This document shows, piece after piece, positions 10,488 through 21,592 of a DNA stretch of 64,000 nt (its first letter is position 1; each line of letters opens with the position of its first letter). Source of the DNA: Pseudomonas allokribbensis (GTDB lineage: Bacteria; Pseudomonadota; Gammaproteobacteria; Pseudomonadales; Pseudomonadaceae); assembly GCF_014863605.1 (NCBI RefSeq), contig NZ_CP062252.1:1001001-1065000 (forward strand), in the 5' to 3' direction. The notes beneath the pieces are model-generated. The model saw only the letters and a program-made list of their open reading frames with translations, was not told the origin of the DNA and made no database searches. The position numbers and the translations under genes are program-made.

Positions 10488-10978
10488 TGGTCGGTGTCAA
10501 AGCCTCCCGAAACGGCTGGATCGTCTGGCTGACGTTTCTGATCGGCATGCTGCTCAGCGTGTCGCCGCTGCCGCAATTCATGGAAATCCTGCGCCCGCTC
10601 TGGCTGGCCCTGCTCCTGGCATTCTGGGCCTTGGCCCTGCCGCAGAAGGTCGGCATGGTCACCGCATTTTGCCTCGGGCTTGCTGAAGACGTGCTGTACG
10701 GCACGCTGCTGGGACAGAACGCGTTGATCCTGACGCTGATCACGTTCCTGGTGCTGTCGTTGCAGCAACGCCTGCGGATGTTCCCGATGTGGCAGCAGTG
10801 CCTGGTGATCCTGGTGATCTTCGGTCTCGCGCAGCTTGTGCAATTATGGCTCAGTGCCCTGACCGGCAATCGCCAGCCGACTCTGGCGCTGGTGCTGCCG
10901 GCACTGGTCAGCGCCTTGCTCTGGCCGTGGGTCAGCTTCGCTTTGCGTGGATTGCGCCGACGCTACAAAATCAACTGA
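10487..10978 (+). CDS. mreD: Rod shape-determining protein MreD
   Basis: 163 aa integral inner-membrane protein with about five hydrophobic helices, including GWIVWLTFLIGMLLSVSPLP and LWLALLLAFWALALP. MreD completes the MreBCD complex and interacts with MreC. The GLAEDVLYGTLLGQNAL segment is typical of the family. Its ATG overlaps the mreC stop, which implies coupled translation. Confidence 0.95.
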   Translation: MVGVKASRNGWIVWLTFLIGMLLSVSPLPQFMEILRPLWLALLLAFWALALPQKVGMVTAFCLGLAEDVLYGTLLGQNALILTLITFLVLSLQQRLRMFPMWQQCLVILVIFGLAQLVQLWLSALTGNRQPTLALVLPALVSALLWPWVSFALRGLRRRYKIN

Positions 10979-11041
10979 TTCGGTCAGGCATGGGCCCGTA
11001 CCGGTGCCATGAGGCAGGGCACTCAACAGGGAGATGTTTGG

Positions 11042-11638
11042 ATGAAGTCGCTTTACCTCGCCTCTGGATCGCCGCGTCGGCGTGAGCTGCTCACGCAGAT
11101 CGGCGTTCCGTTCACCGCCATCAGTGCGGACATCGATGAAACCCCTTTAGCCAATGAATCCCCAACGGCCTATGTCGAGCGCCTGGCGCGCGGCAAGGCC
11201 GAGGCTGGGCGGTGCTCTGTCGTCTGCGACACGCCATTTTGCGTGCTGGGCGCCGACACTGCCGTGGTGCTGGACGGCAAAATTCTCGGCAAACCGGTGG
11301 ACGAAGCCGATGCATGCGCCATGCTGATGATGTTGTCCGGCAAGGAGCACGAAGTCCTGACCGCCATCGCCGTGCTCGATGGTGAGCGCTGCGAGTCGCA
11401 AGTGGTATGCAGTCTGGTACGGTTTCGGGCGATCAGTCGCGTAGAAGCCGCCGCCTACTGGGCCAGCGGCGAACCTCGGGACAAGGCCGGTGGTTACGGC
11501 ATTCAGGGGCTGGGCGCAGTGTTTGTCGCCGGTCTCAACGGCAGTTATTCGGCTGTCGTGGGATTGCCGGTGTGCGAAAGCGCAGAACTGCTCGGCCATT
11601 TCGGCATACCCTGTTGGCAAAACCTGAGTGCGCAGTAA
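11042..11638 (+). CDS. maf: Maf-family nucleotide pyrophosphatase (dTTP/UTP type)
   Basis: 198 aa. Maf proteins hydrolyse non-canonical or excess nucleotides to the monophosphate plus pyrophosphate. The motif [14 protein letters not shown] is the phosphate-binding N-terminal signature; [18 protein letters not shown] and [12 protein letters not shown] follow in order, and the [11 protein letters not shown] block is the dTTP/UTP-specific (YhdE) form. The ATG at 11042 is chosen over 11009 because GGGAGATG precedes it and it begins at the conserved [10 protein letters not shown]. It lies between mreD and rng, as in E. coli. Confidence 0.93.
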   Translation: MKSLYLASGSPRRRELLTQIGVPFTAISADIDETPLANESPTAYVERLARGKAEAGRCSVVCDTPFCVLGADTAVVLDGKILGKPVDEADACAMLMMLSGKEHEVLTAIAVLDGERCESQVVCSLVRFRAISRVEAAAYWASGEPRDKAGGYGIQGLGAVFVAGLNGSYSAVVGLPVCESAELLGHFGIPCWQNLSAQ

Positions 11639-11696
11639 GCGTCGAACGGAACAAGATGCGGCCATTATCGTGAACATGCCTGAACGAGACCCTGCC

Positions 11697-13154
11697 ATGA
11701 GTGAAGAGATTCTGATCAACATCACGCCGATGGAATCGCGCGTGGCGGTGGTCGAAAACGGTGTGCTGCAAGAAGTGCATGTCGAGCGCACGCAAAAACG
11801 CGGGATCGTCGGCAACATCTATAAAGGCAAGGTAGTGCGGGTATTGCCGGGCATGCAGGCGGCATTCGTCGACATCGGCCTGGACCGTGCGGCGTTCATT
11901 CACGCCTCGGAAATCTCCCTGCGCGAAGGCCCTGCGGTGGAAAGCATCAGCGCCCTGGTGCATGAAGGTCAGAGCCTGGTGGTGCAAGTCACCAAGGATC
12001 CGATCGGTTCCAAGGGCGCGCGGTTGACCACGCAACTGTCGATCCCGTCGCGCTATCTGGTGTACATGCCGCGCACCGCCCACGTCGGCATTTCCCTGAA
12101 AATCGAAGACGAAGCCGAGCGCGAACGCCTGAAGCAGGTGGTCAGCGATTGTGTGGCCAAAGAAGGCATCAAGGAGGCCGGTGGTTTTATTCTGCGCACC
12201 GCCGCCGAAGGTGCCGGGGCCGATGAGATCCTGATGGACATCCGCTACCTGCGACGCCTGTGGGATCAGATCAGCGAACAGATCAAGACCATCGGCGCGC
12301 CGAGCGTGATCTATGAAGACCTCGGTCTGGCATTGCGCACCTTGCGTGACCTGGTCAGCCCGAAAATCGAGAAGATCCGCATCGACTCCCGGGAAACCTT
12401 CCAGAAAACCACGCAGTTCGTCGCCGAACTGATGCCGGAAATTGCCGATCGTCTGGAACACTATCCGGGTGAACGGCCGATTTTCGACCTGTACGGCGTC
12501 GAAGACGAAATCCAGAAAGCCCTTGAACGCAAGGTGCCGCTGAAGTCCGGCGGTTATCTGGTGGTGGATCCGGCTGAAGCCATGACCACCATCGACGTCA
12601 ACACTGGTGCGTTCGTCGGGCATCGCAACCTTGAAGAGACCATCTTCAAGACCAACCTCGAAGCCGCCACCGCGATTGCCCGGCAGATGCGTCTGCGCAA
12701 TTTGGGCGGGATCATCATCATCGACTTCATCGACATGGAAGATGAAGAGCACCAGCGCCAGGTACTGCGTACCCTGGAAAAACAGCTGGAGCGCGATCAC
12801 GCCAAGACCAACATCATCGGTATCACCGAGCTGGGTCTGGTGCAGATGACTCGCAAGCGTACCCGCGAAAGTCTGGAGCAAGTGCTGTGCGAGCCTTGCA
12901 GCAGTTGTCAGGGGCGGGGCAAGCTGAAGACGCCGGAAACCATTTGCTACGAGATTTTCCGGGAGATCCTGCGCGAGGCCCGGGCCTATCAGGCCGAGGG
13001 TTATCGTGTGCTGGCGAACCAGAAAGTCGTCGACCGGCTGCTCGATGAAGAGTCCGGTAACGTCGCCGAGCTTGAAGGGTTTATCGGGCGCACCATACGC
13101 TTCCAGGTGGAAACCATGTATTCCCAGGAACAATATGACGTGGTGCTGCTCTGA
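11697..13154 (+). CDS. rng: Ribonuclease G
   Basis: 485 aa endoribonuclease of the RNase E/G family, which matures the 5' end of 16S rRNA. It has an S1 RNA-binding insertion near the N terminus (GNIYKGKVVRVLPGMQAAFVDIG), the catalytic Mg-binding aspartates in AMTTIDVNTGAFVG and GGIIIIDFIDM, and the zinc-link cysteines in CEPCSSCQGRG. There is no long C-terminal scaffold, which separates it from RNase E. ATG 11697 is used since MSEEILINITP is the family N terminus. Confidence 0.96.
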   Translation: MSEEILINITPMESRVAVVENGVLQEVHVERTQKRGIVGNIYKGKVVRVLPGMQAAFVDIGLDRAAFIHASEISLREGPAVESISALVHEGQSLVVQVTKDPIGSKGARLTTQLSIPSRYLVYMPRTAHVGISLKIEDEAERERLKQVVSDCVAKEGIKEAGGFILRTAAEGAGADEILMDIRYLRRLWDQISEQIKTIGAPSVIYEDLGLALRTLRDLVSPKIEKIRIDSRETFQKTTQFVAELMPEIADRLEHYPGERPIFDLYGVEDEIQKALERKVPLKSGGYLVVDPAEAMTTIDVNTGAFVGHRNLEETIFKTNLEAATAIARQMRLRNLGGIIIIDFIDMEDEEHQRQVLRTLEKQLERDHAKTNIIGITELGLVQMTRKRTRESLEQVLCEPCSSCQGRGKLKTPETICYEIFREILREARAYQAEGYRVLANQKVVDRLLDEESGNVAELEGFIGRTIRFQVETMYSQEQYDVVLL

Positions 13155-13229
13155 TCCCCTGCGTCACCTATTTCCTGAAACGGCTGGCCTCAGCTTTTTG
13201 CAGTATTTTTGCCATGGGAGCCAACTGAC

Positions 13230-16200
13230 ATGGAACGTCTGACACGCATTCTGGCCGCACTGACCCGTTGGGGGCTGGGCCTGTGCGCGTTGGTTCTGGT
13301 GTTGATGGCGTTGTACGTCAGCCTCGGCCGGGAACTCACGCCACTGGTGGCCGAATACCGTACCGACATCGAAGATAAGGCCAGCGCCGCCCTGGGCATG
13401 CCGTTGCAGATCGGTGAGCTGGAAGGCAACTGGAGCGGATTTGCGCCGATCCTGCTGGCCCACGACGTGATGGTCGGCGACGGCGCCAATGCGCTGCGCC
13501 TGGATCGGGTGCGTGCCGTGCCGGATCTGTGGGCCAGTCTGCTGGCTCGTGAAGTGCGTATCGCGCATCTTGAACTCAACGGCCTGAAGATCAGCCTCAA
13601 GGAAGGTGAAGACGGCCAATGGGCGCTCGAAGGATTGCCGGTGCAGCAGGATCAGCCCATGGATCCCGAGCAACTGTTCAACCGTATGCAAGTGGTCCAG
13701 CAATTGTCGGTGCTCGACAGCCAGGTGACCTTGCAGCCGCGGGACCAGGCGCCGCTGACGTTCACTTACGTCGGCCTCAATCTCAAGACCGGTCTCAATC
13801 GTCAGCGCCTCGACGCGCGACTGACCTTGCCCGACGGGCAACCCGTTGCACTGAGCCTGCGTACGCGGATTCGTGCCAGCCAGTTGCAGGACAGCGCGGT
13901 CGAGGGCTACGCCAGCCTGCCGCAAAGCGACTGGGCGAAATGGCTGCCCGAGCGCCTGACCCAGCAGTGGAATTTCTCCGAGATCAAGGCCGGCGGCGAG
14001 TTGTGGGTCAACTGGAGCGAGGGCGCGTTGCAAAGCGCCGCCATTCGCCTCAACGCTCCGCAATTGACCGGTGCCTACGCCGAGCGCAAGCCGATCCAGA
14101 TCAACAATCTGGCCCTCAACGGTTATTTCCAGCGCAGTGCCGAGGGCGCGACCGTCACCCTCGATTCGCTGGCGATGAATTTTGGCGAGACCCGCTGGGA
14201 ATCCCGTGTTCAGGTCAAGCAGACCGCCGCCACCGACAAGGTCGATGAGCTCTGGCATCTGCAGGCCGATCGCCTCGATCTGACGCCGATCACTCCGTTA
14301 CTCAATGCGCTGGGCCCGCTGCCTCAAGGCTTTGCCGCCGTGGTCGAGCACCTGAAAGTGACCGGTGGCATGCGCAATGTGCTGCTGGATTTCCGGCCCA
14401 ACGCCACCGACGACAGCAAATTCAGCTTCGCCGCCAACCTCGATCAGGTCGGCTTCGACGCCTATCACGGTGCGCCGGCCGCGCGGAATGTCAGCGGCAG
14501 CCTGACCGGCAACCTCGGCGGCGGTGAGTTGCGCATGGACAGCAAGGACTTTGTCCTGCACCTCGATCCGATTTTTGCCAAGCCATGGCAATACATCCAG
14601 GCCAATGCCCGACTGACCTGGAAGCTCGATAGCGAAGGTTTCACGCTGATCGCACCGTACCTGAAGGTGCTCGGCGAGGAGGGCAAGATCGCCGGCGACT
14701 TCCTGATCCGCCTGCATTTCGACCACACCCAGGAAGACTACATGGACCTGCGGGTCGGGCTGGTGGAAGGCGACGGTCGCTACACCGCCAAGTACTTGCC
14801 CGAGGTACTGAGCCCGTCTCTGGACGAATGGCTGCGCACGGCGATTCTCAAAGGGGCGGTGGATCAGGGGTTCTTCCAGTACCAGGGTTCCCTGAACAAA
14901 GGCGCCGCAGATGCGGATCGCAGCATCAGCCTGTTTTTCAAGGTGCACGATGCCGAACTGGCATTCCAGCCTGGCTGGCCGCACGTGAGCAAGGTCAGCG
15001 GTGATGTGTTCATCGAGGACAGCGGTGTGCGGATCGTCGCCAGCAAAGGCCAGTTGCTCGACACTCAGGTCAGCGATGTTTTCGTCAATATCCCCCATGT
15101 ACCGAGTGGCGAGCACAGCCATATGTACCTCGACGGCGGGTTTGCCGGCGGACTGGGCGACGGCTTGAAAATTCTCCAGGAGGCGCCGATCGGCACCGCC
15201 GACACCTTCGCCGGCTGGGAAGGCGAGGGCGACCTGCAAGGCAAACTCAAACTGGATGTGCCGTTGGCCAAGGGCGATCAGCCGAAGATCCTCGTGGACT
15301 TCAAGACTGCCAATGCGCGACTGAAACTGGCTGAGCCGAAACTGGAGTTGAGCCAGCTCAAGGGTGACTTCCGCTTCGACAGCGCCAAGGGTCTGAGCGG
15401 GCAAAACATCAGTGCCCGGGCCTTCGACAAACCGGTCACCGCGCAGATCTTCGCCGATGGCGGCCCCGGCAAGCTCAAGACCCGGGTAGCGGCGTCGGGG
15501 CAGGTCGAAGTCAAGAAACTCACCGACTGGCTCGGCGTGACTCAGCCGTTGCCGGTGTCCGGGACGATTCCCTATCAACTGCAAGTGAACCTGGACGGTG
15601 CTGACAGCCAATTGATGGTCAGCTCCAATCTGAAGGGTGTGGCGGTGAATCTGCCCGCGCCGTTCGGCATGACCGCCGATGTCGGGCGTGACACGGTGTT
15701 CCGCATGACGCTGCAAGGTCAGGAGCGGCGTTACTGGGTCAATTACGATCAACTGGCCAACTTCACCTTCGCCGCGCCACCGAGCAGTTTCGCCGATGGC
15801 CGTGGCGAGCTGTTCCTCGGTACCGGTGAGGCCGTGTTGCCGGGCAACAAAGGCCTGCGGATACGCGGTGTGTTGTCCGAGCTGGACGTCAAACCCTGGC
15901 AGGATCTGGTGGACAAGTACGCCGGTCAGGATCCGGGCGGCAGCGCCAAGCAACTGCTCAGCAGCGCAGATTTCAAGATCGGCAAACTCACCGCCTTCGG
16001 CACCACGCTGGATCAGGCGGCGGTGCAACTGGATCGCAAGCCCGGCGCCTGGGCGCTGGCCCTCGACAGTCAGCAGGCCAAGGGCACGGTCGGCATTCCC
16101 GACGCCAAAAGCGCGCCGATTGTGGTGAACCTTCAATACGTGCGTTTGCCGGCACCGGACCCGACGGTGCAGGCCGACGATAACGCACCTGACCCTCTGG

Positions 16201-17033
16201 CCTCGGTCGATCCAACCAAGATCCCGGCGCTGGACATCACCATCAATCAGCTGTTCCAGGGACAGGACCTGGTCGGTGGCTGGTCGCTGAAAGTCCGTCC
16301 GACCGCCAAGGGTATCGCCCTGAACAACCTCGATCTGGGCCTCAAGGGCATTCTGTTGCAGGGCAGCGGTGGCTGGGAGGGGACGCCCGGTGCCACCAGC
16401 AGTTGGTACAAGGGCCGGATTGGCGGCAAGAATCTCGCCGACGTGCTCAAGGGCTGGGGCTTTGCGCCGAGCGTGACCAGCGAAGAGTTCCACATGGATG
16501 TCGACGGCCGCTGGCCGGGTTCACCGGCGTGGCTGGCGACCAAGCGCTTCTCCGGCACGCTCGATGCGTCGCTGAACAAGGGGCAGTTCGTCGAAGTCGA
16601 GGGCGGTGCTCAGGCGCTGCGAGTGTTCGGTCTGCTCAACTTCAACTCCATCGGCCGGCGTCTGCGCCTCGATTTCTCCGACCTGTTCGGCAAAGGTTTG
16701 AGCTATGACCGGGTCAAGGGATTACTGGTGGCGAACAACGGTGTCTACGTGACGCAGGAGCCGATCAAACTGACCGGGCCGTCGAGCAATCTTGAGCTCA
16801 ACGGCACGCTGGATCTGGTCGGCGATCAGGTCGATGCCCGGTTGCTGGTGACCTTGCCGGTGACCAACAACCTGCCGATTGCCGCGTTGATTGTCGGTGC
16901 ACCGGCTGTCGGCGGGGCGCTGTTCCTGATCGACAAACTGATCGGTGATCGCGTGGCGCGGTTCGCCAGCGTCAAATACACCGTCAAAGGCCCGTGGAAA
17001 GAGCCGAAAATCACCTTCGACAAGCCTTTTTGA
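13230..17033 (+). CDS. yhdP: YhdP family AsmA-like phospholipid transport protein
   Basis: 1267 aa, a single N-terminal membrane helix (GLGLCALVLVLMALYVSLG) followed by a very long periplasmic beta-rich domain typical of bridge-like lipid transporters (DUF3971/AsmA_2). YhdP, with TamB and YdbH, carries phospholipids from the inner to the outer membrane. Repeated short beta-strand patterns and the conserved C-terminal GLLNFNSIGRRLRLDFSDLFGKGLSYD block are visible. The ATG at 13230 is preceded by GGGAGCC. It follows rng and precedes the amidase and tldD, the conserved order. Confidence 0.93.
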   Translation: MERLTRILAALTRWGLGLCALVLVLMALYVSLGRELTPLVAEYRTDIEDKASAALGMPLQIGELEGNWSGFAPILLAHDVMVGDGANALRLDRVRAVPDLWASLLAREVRIAHLELNGLKISLKEGEDGQWALEGLPVQQDQPMDPEQLFNRMQVVQQLSVLDSQVTLQPRDQAPLTFTYVGLNLKTGLNRQRLDARLTLPDGQPVALSLRTRIRASQLQDSAVEGYASLPQSDWAKWLPERLTQQWNFSEIKAGGELWVNWSEGALQSAAIRLNAPQLTGAYAERKPIQINNLALNGYFQRSAEGATVTLDSLAMNFGETRWESRVQVKQTAATDKVDELWHLQADRLDLTPITPLLNALGPLPQGFAAVVEHLKVTGGMRNVLLDFRPNATDDSKFSFAANLDQVGFDAYHGAPAARNVSGSLTGNLGGGELRMDSKDFVLHLDPIFAKPWQYIQANARLTWKLDSEGFTLIAPYLKVLGEEGKIAGDFLIRLHFDHTQEDYMDLRVGLVEGDGRYTAKYLPEVLSPSLDEWLRTAILKGAVDQGFFQYQGSLNKGAADADRSISLFFKVHDAELAFQPGWPHVSKVSGDVFIEDSGVRIVASKGQLLDTQVSDVFVNIPHVPSGEHSHMYLDGGFAGGLGDGLKILQEAPIGTADTFAGWEGEGDLQGKLKLDVPLAKGDQPKILVDFKTANARLKLAEPKLELSQLKGDFRFDSAKGLSGQNISARAFDKPVTAQIFADGGPGKLKTRVAASGQVEVKKLTDWLGVTQPLPVSGTIPYQLQVNLDGADSQLMVSSNLKGVAVNLPAPFGMTADVGRDTVFRMTLQGQERRYWVNYDQLANFTFAAPPSSFADGRGELFLGTGEAVLPGNKGLRIRGVLSELDVKPWQDLVDKYAGQDPGGSAKQLLSSADFKIGKLTAFGTTLDQAAVQLDRKPGAWALALDSQQAKGTVGIPDAKSAPIVVNLQYVRLPAPDPTVQADDNAPDPLASVDPTKIPALDITINQLFQGQDLVGGWSLKVRPTAKGIALNNLDLGLKGILLQGSGGWEGTPGATSSWYKGRIGGKNLADVLKGWGFAPSVTSEEFHMDVDGRWPGSPAWLATKRFSGTLDASLNKGQFVEVEGGAQALRVFGLLNFNSIGRRLRLDFSDLFGKGLSYDRVKGLLVANNGVYVTQEPIKLTGPSSNLELNGTLDLVGDQVDARLLVTLPVTNNLPIAALIVGAPAVGGALFLIDKLIGDRVARFASVKYTVKGPWKEPKITFDKPF

Positions 17034-17091
17034 TCAGCCAGGCCGCAAACCGATGGAGTAGCATGGCTGCCTACCTCTTGCGGAGTTCGCC

Positions 17092-17952
17092 ATGTCTTTA
17101 GCGGTGATTCAAATGGTCAGCCAGAGCGACGTGCTGGCCAATCTGCGCGATGCCCGACGTTTGCTCGAACAAGCGGCCAACGCTGGCGCGAAGCTGGCGG
17201 TGCTGCCGGAAAACTTCGCCGCCATGGGGCGTCGCGACATCGCTGATATCGGCCGTGCCGAAGCACTTGGCGAAGGACCGATCCTGCCGTGGTTGAAACA
17301 GACCGCTCGCGACCTCAAGTTATGGATAGTGGCCGGCACCTTGCCGTTGCCGCCTGTGGGGCAACCCGAGGCGAAGTCCCATGCCTGCTCGTTGTTGGTG
17401 GACGATCAGGGCGAAATCGTTGCTCGCTATGACAAGTTGCATCTGTTTGATGTGGATGTTGCGGACAATCGCGGCCGTTACCGCGAATCCGATGACTATG
17501 CTTATGGCAGTGGCGTGGTGGTTGCGGACACGCCGGTCGGCCGAATCGGCCTGACGGTGTGTTACGACCTGCGCTTCCCGGAGCTGTACAGCGAATTGCG
17601 GGCTGCTGGGGCTGAATTGATTACCGCGCCGTCGGCCTTCACCGCAGTGACCGGTGCGGCGCACTGGGACGTGTTGATCCGTGCGCGGGCGATTGAAACC
17701 CAGTGCTACGTGTTGGCGGCAGCCCAGGGTGGGACGCATCCGGGGCCGCGGGAAACCTTTGGCCACGGGGCGATTATCGATCCGTGGGGCCGCGTGCTGG
17801 CGCAGCAGGAACAAGGCGAAGCCGTGCTGCTGGCCGAGCGCGACAGCAACGAACAGGCGTCCATCCGGGCGCGAATGCCGGTGACGGGTCATCGGCGGTT
17901 TTTTTCGCAGGGCGCACAGCGACCTGCTTCAGAACACGAATTTAAGGCGTAA
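17092..17952 (+). CDS. Carbon-nitrogen hydrolase, Nit1/YbeM-like (deaminated glutathione amidase type)
   Basis: 286 aa nitrilase-superfamily enzyme. The Glu-Lys-Cys triad is visible: E40 in [11 protein letters not shown]115 in YDKLHLFD and C157 in [11 protein letters not shown]. The [22 protein letters not shown] stretch is typical of Nit1 enzymes, which repair deaminated glutathione. That substrate is inferred from family resemblance. It is 5 nt upstream of tldD, so the two are co-transcribed. Confidence 0.9.
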   Translation: MSLAVIQMVSQSDVLANLRDARRLLEQAANAGAKLAVLPENFAAMGRRDIADIGRAEALGEGPILPWLKQTARDLKLWIVAGTLPLPPVGQPEAKSHACSLLVDDQGEIVARYDKLHLFDVDVADNRGRYRESDDYAYGSGVVVADTPVGRIGLTVCYDLRFPELYSELRAAGAELITAPSAFTAVTGAAHWDVLIRARAIETQCYVLAAAQGGTHPGPRETFGHGAIIDPWGRVLAQQEQGEAVLLAERDSNEQASIRARMPVTGHRRFFSQGAQRPASEHEFKA

Positions 17953-17957
17953 AACCT

Positions 17958-19400
17958 ATGAGCGAGTTGTTGTCCTCAGTCAGTGATCACCTGTTGGCGC
18001 CTGGCGGCGTGACGATCGAGAGCCTGCAAGGCGTGCTCGGTGATCTGGCGGGTCCAGGCATCGATGCGGCCGACCTGTATTTCCAGGGGCAGATTTCCGA
18101 GTCCTGGTCGCTGGAAGACGGCATCGTCAAGGAAGGCAGTTTCAACCTCGATCAGGGTGTTGGTGTGCGTGCGCAGTCCGGCGAAAAAACCGGTTTTGCC
18201 TACAGCAACGCGATCACTCTCGAAGCGCTTGGCGCGGCGGCCCGTGCGGCCCGTTCGATTTCCCGCGCCGGGCAGAATGGCACGGTGCAAGCGTTCAGCA
18301 CGCAGGACGTCGCCCAGTTGTATGCGCCGGACAACCCGCTGGAAGTGCTGAGCCGCGCTGAAAAAGTCGAACTGCTCAAGCGCATCGACGTTGCGACCCG
18401 CGCCCTCGACCCACGTATTCAGCAGGTCAGCGTGAGCATGGCCGGGGTCTGGGAGCGGATTCTCGTGGCCTCGACCGACGGTGGCCTGGCTGCCGACGTG
18501 CGTCCTTTGGTGCGATTCAACGTCAGTGTGATCGTCGAGCAGAACGGTCGTCGCGAACGTGGCGGTCATGGCGGCGGCGGGCGTACCGACTACCGTTATT
18601 TCCTCGCCGAAGACCGCGCCATGGGTTATGCCCGTGAAGCGTTGCGTCAGGCGCTGGTGAATCTGGAAGCGATTCCGGCACCGGCCGGCACCTTGCCGGT
18701 TGTTCTGGGTTCGGGTTGGTCCGGCGTGCTGCTTCACGAAGCGGTCGGCCACGGTCTGGAAGGCGATTTCAACCGCAAGGGCAGTTCTGCCTACAGCGGG
18801 CGTATGGGCGAGATGGTTGCTTCCAAGCTCTGCACCATCGTCGATGACGGCACGTTGGCCGGTCGTCGTGGTTCGCTGAGCGTCGATGATGAAGGCACGC
18901 CGACCGAGTGCACTACGCTGATCGAAAACGGCGTGCTCAAGGGCTACATGCAGGACAAGCTCAATGCGCGCCTGATGGGCGTGGCCCGCACCGGCAACGG
19001 TCGCCGCGAATCCTACGCGCACTTGCCGATGCCGCGGATGACCAACACTTACATGCTCGGCGGCCAGAGCGATCCGGCGGAAATCATTGCGTCGGTGAAG
19101 AAGGGTATCTACTGCGCCAACCTTGGTGGCGGTCAAGTCGACATCACCAGTGGCAAGTTCGTGTTCTCCACCAGCGAGGCTTATCTGATCGAGGACGGCA
19201 AGATCACCGCGCCGGTCAAAGGCGCGACGTTGATCGGCAACGGTCCGGAAGCGATGAGCCGGGTGTCGATGGTCGGTAACGATCTGGCGCTGGACAGCGG
19301 TGTGGGGACTTGCGGCAAGGATGGGCAATCGGTGCCGGTGGGCGTAGGTCAGCCGACGCTGAAGATCGATGCGATCACCGTGGGTGGCACGGGCGCATAA
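17958..19400 (+). CDS. tldD: Metalloprotease TldD
   Basis: 480 aa. TldD with TldE/PmbA forms a heterodimeric zinc protease that trims leader peptides of modified peptides (microcin B17) and degrades CcdA. The zinc motif HEAVGH appears in [13 protein letters not shown], followed by [11 protein letters not shown], and the C-terminal [21 protein letters not shown] block is conserved. Its partner pmbA lies about 700 nt downstream beyond the minus-strand darP gene. Confidence 0.96.
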   Translation: MSELLSSVSDHLLAPGGVTIESLQGVLGDLAGPGIDAADLYFQGQISESWSLEDGIVKEGSFNLDQGVGVRAQSGEKTGFAYSNAITLEALGAAARAARSISRAGQNGTVQAFSTQDVAQLYAPDNPLEVLSRAEKVELLKRIDVATRALDPRIQQVSVSMAGVWERILVASTDGGLAADVRPLVRFNVSVIVEQNGRRERGGHGGGGRTDYRYFLAEDRAMGYAREALRQALVNLEAIPAPAGTLPVVLGSGWSGVLLHEAVGHGLEGDFNRKGSSAYSGRMGEMVASKLCTIVDDGTLAGRRGSLSVDDEGTPTECTTLIENGVLKGYMQDKLNARLMGVARTGNGRRESYAHLPMPRMTNTYMLGGQSDPAEIIASVKKGIYCANLGGGQVDITSGKFVFSTSEAYLIEDGKITAPVKGATLIGNGPEAMSRVSMVGNDLALDSGVGTCGKDGQSVPVGVGQPTLKIDAITVGGTGA

Positions 19401-19451
19401 GAAAGGATGGAGCTTCGGGTGGCGCGCAGTGCGGCCACCCGGTGGCGAATA

Positions 19452-19976
19452 TCAACGCAGACCGCGTTGAGTCTCGTCCAGCTCACGGATGTACTTGAAG
19501 ATCTTGCGGCTCGAGGCAGGAGGTTTGTTTTGCGCAACCTCATGCTGGGCCTGACGGATCAGGGAACGCAGTTGCTGGCGGTCGGCGTCCGGGTACTCGA
19601 CGACGAATTTCTCCAGCACGGCATCGTCACCGCCGATCAGGCGGTCACGCCAGCGTTCGAGGTTGTGGAAACGCTCGTTGTACTGACGGGTAGAGGCATC
19701 GAGTTGATCGAGCAAGGTGAGAATGGCGTCAGTGTCCTGATCGCGCATCAGTTTGCCGATGAACTGCAAGTGCCGTTTACGCGCGATGTTCGCGGTGTGC
19801 TTGGGCGCATCGGCCAGGGCCCGGCGCAAAGCGTCGGTCAATGGCAGTTTCGCCTGCAAGTCGGGCTTGAGCGTTGTAAGGCGCTCGCCAAGGTCAACCA
19901 GAGCATGCAGCTCGCGTTTGACCTGGGATTTGCTTTTTTCTCCCGTATCGAGGGAGTCGTCGTAAGAATCAACCAT
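19452..19976 (-). CDS. darP: Ribosome biogenesis factor DarP/YjgA (DUF615)
   Basis: 174 aa, charged and helical, matching the YjgA/DarP family that binds late 50S subunit precursors. Signature segments are [31 protein letters not shown] and LERWRDRLI. The start is set at the ATG at 19976, where family similarity begins; the frame is open far upstream only as an antisense shadow of pmbA. It lies convergent to tldD and divergent from pmbA. Confidence 0.93.
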   Translation of the reverse strand: MVDSYDDSLDTGEKSKSQVKRELHALVDLGERLTTLKPDLQAKLPLTDALRRALADAPKHTANIARKRHLQFIGKLMRDQDTDAILTLLDQLDASTRQYNERFHNLERWRDRLIGGDDAVLEKFVVEYPDADRQQLRSLIRQAQHEVAQNKPPASSRKIFKYIRELDETQRGLR

Positions 19977-20084
19977 GGTGGCAGTCCGCAAAGAAACGCC
20001 GCCATGATAACCAGTCGGGGGCCGCTTGTCCGGCCCGGTCGCTCGAAGGCCCCAGCCGAAAGCAGAATTTGAGTGGAGATGAGC

Positions 20085-21431
20085 ATGAGTGCAGTTGAAA
20101 GCGTCGGCCCACAGGCATTGCCGGCACTGCAGGAACAGGTCGAGCAGATCATCGCCGAAGCCAAGCGCCAGGGTGCCAGTGCCTGCGAAGTAGCGGTATC
20201 GCTGGAGCAGGGCCTGTCGACGTCGGTGCGTCAACATGAAGTCGAAACGGTCGAGTTCAACCGCGATCAGGGTTTTGGCATCACGTTGTATGTCGGCCAG
20301 CGCAAGGGTTCTGCCAGCACGTCTGCCACCGGGCCGGATGCGATTCGCGAGACGGTTGCTGCGGCACTGGCGATTGCCAAACACACCTCCGAAGACGAAG
20401 CTTCGGGGCTGGCCGATGCCGCGCTGATGGCCAGGGATATTCAGGATTTCGACCTGTTCCACCAATGGGACATCACCCCGGAACAAGCCATCGAGAAGGC
20501 GCTGCTCTGTGAAGCCGCGGCGTTCGACACCGATGCACGGATCAAGAATGCCGATGGCACCACCCTCAGCACTCATCAGGGTTGCCGCGTGTATGGCAAC
20601 AGCCACGGTTTCATCGGTGGTTACGCCTCGACTCGACACAGCCTGAGCTGCGTGATGATCGCCGAGGCCGATGGCCAGATGCAGCGTGATTACTGGTACG
20701 ACGTGAACCGCCAAGGCAGTTTGCTGGCTGACCCGGTGAGCATCGGTCAGCGCGCTGCACAGCGAGCAGCGAGCCGTCTGGGCGCGCGCCCGGTACCGAC
20801 TTGCGAAGTGCCGGTGCTGTTTTCCGCCGAGCTGGCGGGCGGGTTGTTTGGCAGTTTCCTGTCGGCGATTTCCGGCGGCAGCCTGTATCGCAAATCGTCC
20901 TTCCTTGAAGGGACGCTGGGGCAGAAGCTGTTTCCGGAGTGGCTGACCATCGACGAGCGCCCGCACCTGATGCGCGCCATGGGCAGTGCGTCGTACGACG
21001 GTGACGGTCTGGCGACCTATGCCAAACCGTTCGTCGAAAAAGGCGAACTGGTGTCGTACATCCTCGGCACCTATTCCGGTCGAAAGCTCGGCATGCCAAG
21101 CACCGCCAACGCAGGCGGTGTGCACAACCTGTTCGTCACCCATGGCGATGAAGACCAGGCAGCACTGTTGCGACGTATGGGCCGTGGGTTGCTGGTCACC
21201 GAGCTGATGGGCCATGGCCTGAACATGGTCACCGGCGATTACTCGCGTGGTGCGGCGGGTTTCTGGGTCGAGAACGGTGAAATCCAGTTCGCGGTGCAGG
21301 AAGTGACCATTGCCGGCAACATGCGCGACATGTTCAAGCAGATCGTCGCAGTGGGTAACGATCTGGAGCTGCGCAGCAACATTCGCACCGGTTCGGTATT
21401 GATCGAGAAGATGACCGTCGCGGGCAGTTAA
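20085..21431 (+). CDS. pmbA: Metalloprotease PmbA (TldE)
   Basis: 448 aa, the TldE partner of TldD. It has the same fold but lacks the HExxxH zinc motif: the equivalent segment reads [25 protein letters not shown]-terminal [20 protein letters not shown] and C-terminal [20 protein letters not shown] are typical. The ATG at 20085 (MSAVESVG) has GTGGAGATGA before it; ATGs at 20073 and 20079 are alternatives. A strong terminator follows. Confidence 0.95.
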   Translation: MSAVESVGPQALPALQEQVEQIIAEAKRQGASACEVAVSLEQGLSTSVRQHEVETVEFNRDQGFGITLYVGQRKGSASTSATGPDAIRETVAAALAIAKHTSEDEASGLADAALMARDIQDFDLFHQWDITPEQAIEKALLCEAAAFDTDARIKNADGTTLSTHQGCRVYGNSHGFIGGYASTRHSLSCVMIAEADGQMQRDYWYDVNRQGSLLADPVSIGQRAAQRAASRLGARPVPTCEVPVLFSAELAGGLFGSFLSAISGGSLYRKSSFLEGTLGQKLFPEWLTIDERPHLMRAMGSASYDGDGLATYAKPFVEKGELVSYILGTYSGRKLGMPSTANAGGVHNLFVTHGDEDQAALLRRMGRGLLVTELMGHGLNMVTGDYSRGAAGFWVENGEIQFAVQEVTIAGNMRDMFKQIVAVGNDLELRSNIRTGSVLIEKMTVAGS

Positions 21432-21452
21432 GCCCCAGGCACGTACACAAAA

Positions 21453-21486
21453 GGCGCGCCATCCGATTGGGTGGCGCGCCTTTTTT
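21453..21486 (+). terminator. Rho-independent terminator after pmbA
   Basis: GGCGCGCCA (21453-21461) pairs with TGGCGCGCC (21472-21480), loop of 10 nt, followed by six T. It isolates pmbA from the iron-regulated operon downstream. Confidence 0.9.
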
Positions 21487-21557
21487 GTGTCCGCAAATCT
21501 TTCGGGCCGATCAGGCCAGCTAAAAAGCTACTCTTGTTTTGGTTCTCATTATCATCT

Positions 21558-21576
21558 AATAATAAATCTCATTATC
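21558..21576 (+). promoter_or_regulatory. Fur box upstream of fagA
   Basis: The 19-mer at 21558-21576 agrees with the Fur consensus GATAATGATAATCATTATC at 14 of 19 positions by my count, including a perfect CATTATC end. A second, weaker CATTATC-ended match (12 of 19) sits at 21535-21553. Placement 17 nt before the fagA ATG predicts repression of the operon by Fur with iron. Confidence 0.75.
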
Positions 21577-21592
21577 GGATGAGCCCAGGATC

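Noticed and set aside
14298..16493. 731-codon minus-strand open frame opposite yhdP
   Set aside because: Antisense shadow of a GC-rich gene; no ribosome-binding site and composition is that of a frame complement.
19977..21215. N-terminal extension of the darP frame
   Set aside because: The extra 413 codons are antisense to pmbA; the conserved DarP sequence begins at 19976.
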